The notes under the pieces: model-generated
The model's input: only the letters and a program-made list of their open reading frames with translations
Told to the model about the DNA's origin: nothing
Database searches by the model: none
Part shown: positions 20,101-21,762 of the stretch, piece by piece
Layout of the letters: the number at the start of each line of letters is the position of its first letter
Numbering within the stretch: position 1 is the first letter of the stretch
Assembly (NCBI GenBank): GCA_015499985.1
Contig: JAAAUF010000711.1
Span: forward strand, 1-21,762
DNA from: Haplosporangium gracile
Lineage: Eukaryota; Mortierellomycota; Mortierellomycetes; Mortierellales; Mortierellaceae
DNA length: 21,762 bases
Reading direction: 5' to 3'
Made by a program: the position numbers and the translations under genes

Positions 20101-20207
20101 AACAACAGCGCGTGTATGGGGAATTGAGGTTGGCGCATGAGGAGCAGCGACAGGCGGCCGCTGAGTTGAGGAAGGAGTTAGCGTTTTTGAAGGAGCGGGT
20201 GGGATAA
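14136..20207 (+). CDS. WD40/propeller-like protein fused to a TRP-like ion channel
   Basis: Twelve exons join in frame to 1536 residues: 14136-14340, 14455-14527, 14754-14799, 14910-15059, 15245-15473, 15565-18235, 18332-18541, 18652-18787, 18907-19137, 19255-19369, 19491-19601, 19774-20207. After an acidic, probably disordered start (about 1-70), a beta-rich region from about 160 shows WD-like blades: YTMSGDGSHILITV..HRLLQLWNF (267-297), ALCLSWDGSQLVYIDL (~348), SKDGRLIAIPGKHHVDIFW (~550), LVLSLDGLVLIWS (~764). A helical segment (about 850-1120) follows, then an ion-transport domain: helices near 1132-1153, 1164-1186, 1198-1218, 1229-1246, 1265-1286 and 1335-1358. The pore loop (1302-1323, ISMTYFMMGGLYDP) sits between the last two, and the S6 motif LNVLIALIN is typical of TRP-type cation channels. 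A CTNSEDC pair may form a disulfide in the outer pore turret. The C-terminus is a Gln/Glu coiled coil. The protein is probably tetrameric; membrane, ion and gating are unknown. A second in-frame ATG lies at 14148. The tiny exons 2 and 3 are the least certain. Confidence 0.82.
20028..20204 (+). other. C-terminal coiled-coil segment of the channel protein
   Basis: The last ~50 residues are strongly helical and charged, with an internal near-repeat of 14 residues (LAREEQQRVYGELR followed by LAHEEQRQAAAELR). Leucine/alanine spacing fits a coiled coil. By analogy with TRP channels, this could assemble or stabilise the tetramer. Confidence 0.65.
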
Positions 20208-20231
20208 TAGACAAGCTCTTCAAACACAATA

Positions 20232-20390
20232 GGGAGTTTCAAACCTTGGCATCTGCAAAAAAAAAATAAGCGCTGATTTTGATGGCTTATTTGAAATACA
20301 TCTGCCCCCGAGCATGCGCATTTCGATGGCTCATTTGATGGATGGCTCATTTTGGTTATAAGCCATCAAATGTCAAGGTTTGAAACTCCC
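20232..20390. mobile_element. MITE-like inverted-repeat element
   Basis: The left end (from GGGAGTTTCAAACCTTGGCA at 20232) and the right end, read on the minus strand from 20390 (GGGAGTTTCAAACCTTGACA), match at 21 of the first 23 positions. The 159-bp unit has no ORF. Inside are three direct copies of GATGGCT(T/C)ATTT (20281, 20325, 20341) and one inverted partner ending at 20367, so the pairing can extend inward. No clear target-site duplication is seen: flanks are ...CACAATA and AAATAAT..., AT-rich but not identical. It starts 25 bp after the channel stop codon, probably in its 3' UTR. A non-autonomous DNA transposon is the best explanation; a 3' UTR hairpin of other origin is possible. Confidence 0.65.
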
Positions 20391-21269
20391 AAATAATATA
20401 AAAAGAAAGATGCCTTTGGGCTAACCGAATCAGTGGTACTTTTGGTGCTATCCAAAATAAGGGCGAGGACTTTCAATTTTGTGCAGCGTCATCGCAACTA
20501 AGTAGACTTGGGTCCAGGACAATAAGACGGAATGACACGCTGAACTTGATATTGAGACGTGCAATGGTTGCTTATGACTTTTTCACCTCTCGTTTATATT
20601 CAACTACGGGTGAAAAAAGTGAAAGAGTCTATCGTAGACCTAAGAGTATGCTCTACTATTATTGTTTGGCGAGATTACTTCCTTGAATTGAAGACAGAGT
20701 ACGCCATTGAAAGCACGAAGGGAAGGACTGCTTAGGGATGTTGGTGGGTCTGTAATTGTTGTCAATTACCGGATGTGAAGGGGGGTGGAGGTTTGGTGAG
20801 GCTGAGGGTCGAGCAGTGCTTGTAGCGTAGAGACAAAAGTGGCTTTCGAGATCGGGTGGGAAGAGTGAAGTAAAAAGAGAGCAGAAGGAGTCTGAGGTCC
20901 AGGAGTTTTTTGTGTAGAGGAGCGACACGAAAGGAGGGTCACGCCTCGTTCGAATGAGAGAAATAAAACAAAAAATGGACGCGCCCAGATAATAATCTCA
21001 CCATTAATAAAGTGGGTAACGATATTCATCGTTGCCTGAGAAACTCTGCTCCTGTCAACAAGGTAAACTATTTCTGCTTTGCCTACCGCTCTTTCCTCTC
21101 GAAATCTACAAAATACAACATATTTGTCAGACTCACAAGCTGTCAGTTTCCCGTTCTTCATTCCTACACACACTCCACTTTCGCTCTCAACCGCCTCCCG
21201 CATCACAGACACATCAAAAGAGTATTTTTTGTTATGTTTAGAAACAGAGGAAAGCAATCTTGATAAGGA

Positions 21270-21275
21270 TTTATT
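21270..21275 (-). promoter_or_regulatory. Candidate polyadenylation signal AATAAA (eL15 gene)
   Basis: Perfect minus-strand AATAAA about 120 nt after the eL15 stop at 21394-21396. Consensus and distance only. Confidence 0.4.
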
Positions 21276-21393
21276 TCAGAATATGACAGACAAATGTCCG
21301 AAGCTCCAGGAACGGAACCAAGACTTGAGCGCACCACACACTGAACCACCTCCAACAGACACTGCCAACCATCCGCAGTTGCGCACAAGCGCT

Positions 21394-21762
21394 TTAACGG
21401 TAACGGCGGAGGCTATAAGAAAAACAGAAAGAAAAAAAAAAGAAAAAGCGCGTTAATTTCATAAAAAATCAATATTTCAATCGTTGCAAATTCAACATCC
21501 TGGCAATATCCTGGACATCTAGAATGGCTCCATAAACCAAGCAATGGCACTTACGAGAGGGTGTTGCGTCTCTTCCAGTTGGCGCGACGACCGGAGCCGA
21601 TGGTCTTGTGGAAGCCATGACCCTTGCCGTGACCGCGGTTCTTCTTGGTGGCAGAGGTAAGACCACGGGCCTCACGGCGCTTGTGGACGGGGTTGACGAT
21701 CCAGTTGATGCGGGCATCGCGGCGGATGGCCTTGTGCGAGGGATCGACGAGGATGACCTCGA
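21394..21762 (-). CDS. RPL15: 60S ribosomal protein eL15, C-terminal part (5' partial)
   Basis: Exon 21762-21555 (continuing beyond the window) and a 19-nt terminal exon 21412-21394, separated by a 142-nt intron (donor GTAAGT, acceptor TTATAG after a long T tract). The first encodes [15 protein letters not shown], then [20 protein letters not shown] and [20 protein letters not shown], ending RRNTL. The last exon adds the end of Ser plus LRRYR and TAA. This reproduces the universal eL15 ending (NTLSL-RYR in yeast, NTLQLHRYR in human). eL15 is a core large-subunit protein that binds 28S rRNA and is essential in eukaryotes. Without the splice the frame would stop at TCG-TAA and lose the conserved tail. 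Roughly two thirds of the protein lies to the right of the window. Confidence 0.95.

Larger units (their letters stand above)
20208..21393. other. Convergent intergenic region between the channel gene and eL15
   Basis: About 1.2 kb. It holds a MITE-like element directly after the channel stop, an imperfect hairpin at 20576-20621 (GACTTTTTCACC facing GGTGAAAAAAGTG), a small palindrome GTCTA-TCG-TAGAC at 20627-20639, and the 3' UTR of the minus-strand eL15 gene. Open frames in it (for example 20766-21257 on the minus strand) have no family signature, no domain-like pattern and no upstream promoter context, so I regard them as random. Confidence 0.55.

Noticed and set aside
20766..21257. 163-aa minus-strand ORF
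   Set aside because: No recognisable domain, no coding-like composition and no promoter context; it lies in the eL15 3' intergenic region.
21469..21717. 82-aa minus-strand ORF
   Set aside because: It is a shifted frame over the eL15 exon and its intron; the eL15 frame has an unmistakable family match.

Overview
The window is nuclear DNA from a filamentous fungus, most likely an early-diverging soil mould of the Mortierella type (Mucoromycota sensu lato). Protein genes are dense and interrupted by many short GT-AG introns with TTAAC/CTAAC-like branch sites. Poly-A/T runs are frequent, and coding regions contain long CAA/CAG (Gln) and GAG/GAT (Glu/Asp) tracts. A cytosolic eL15 ribosomal protein gene and an Afg1-type mitochondrial ATPase gene confirm a eukaryote. 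The genus is an inference from style and gene content; the kingdom-level call is firmer.

Layout, left to right. (1) 603-2685 (+): the 3' part of an ANP32-like acidic leucine-rich nuclear protein; its first exons lie to the left of the window. (2) 4955-3014 (-): a two-exon, type II membrane-anchored protein with an alginate-lyase-superfamily domain, convergent with gene 1. (3) 5961-8059 (+): a five-exon Gln-rich, AT-hook-like nuclear protein of unknown function, divergent from gene 2 across about 1 kb that holds a hairpin/G-quadruplex candidate and a homopurine tract. (4) 8434-10493 (+): a four-exon AFG1/LACE1 mitochondrial AAA ATPase. (5) 11438-13522 (+): an intronless F-box-like/LRR protein. 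(6) 14136-20207 (+): a twelve-exon gene for a very large protein (1536 aa) joining a WD40/beta-propeller-like cytosolic region to a six-helix TRP-like cation channel and a C-terminal coiled coil. (7) 21762-21394 (-): the C-terminal end of eL15, with its last five residues in a 19-nt terminal exon. A 159-bp MITE-like inverted-repeat element sits just after the stop of gene 6.

The genes do not form a pathway or operon; this is ordinary eukaryotic gene order with independent promoters. No RNA gene, CRISPR array, transposase or biosynthetic cluster was seen. The most unusual item is the propeller-channel fusion (gene 6). Next are the membrane-anchored uronan-lyase-like enzyme, possibly relevant because walls of these fungi contain glucuronic-acid polymers, and the unassigned conserved-looking module in gene 3. 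All exon boundaries were worked out by hand from splice consensus, reading-frame continuity and family similarity, with no transcript evidence.
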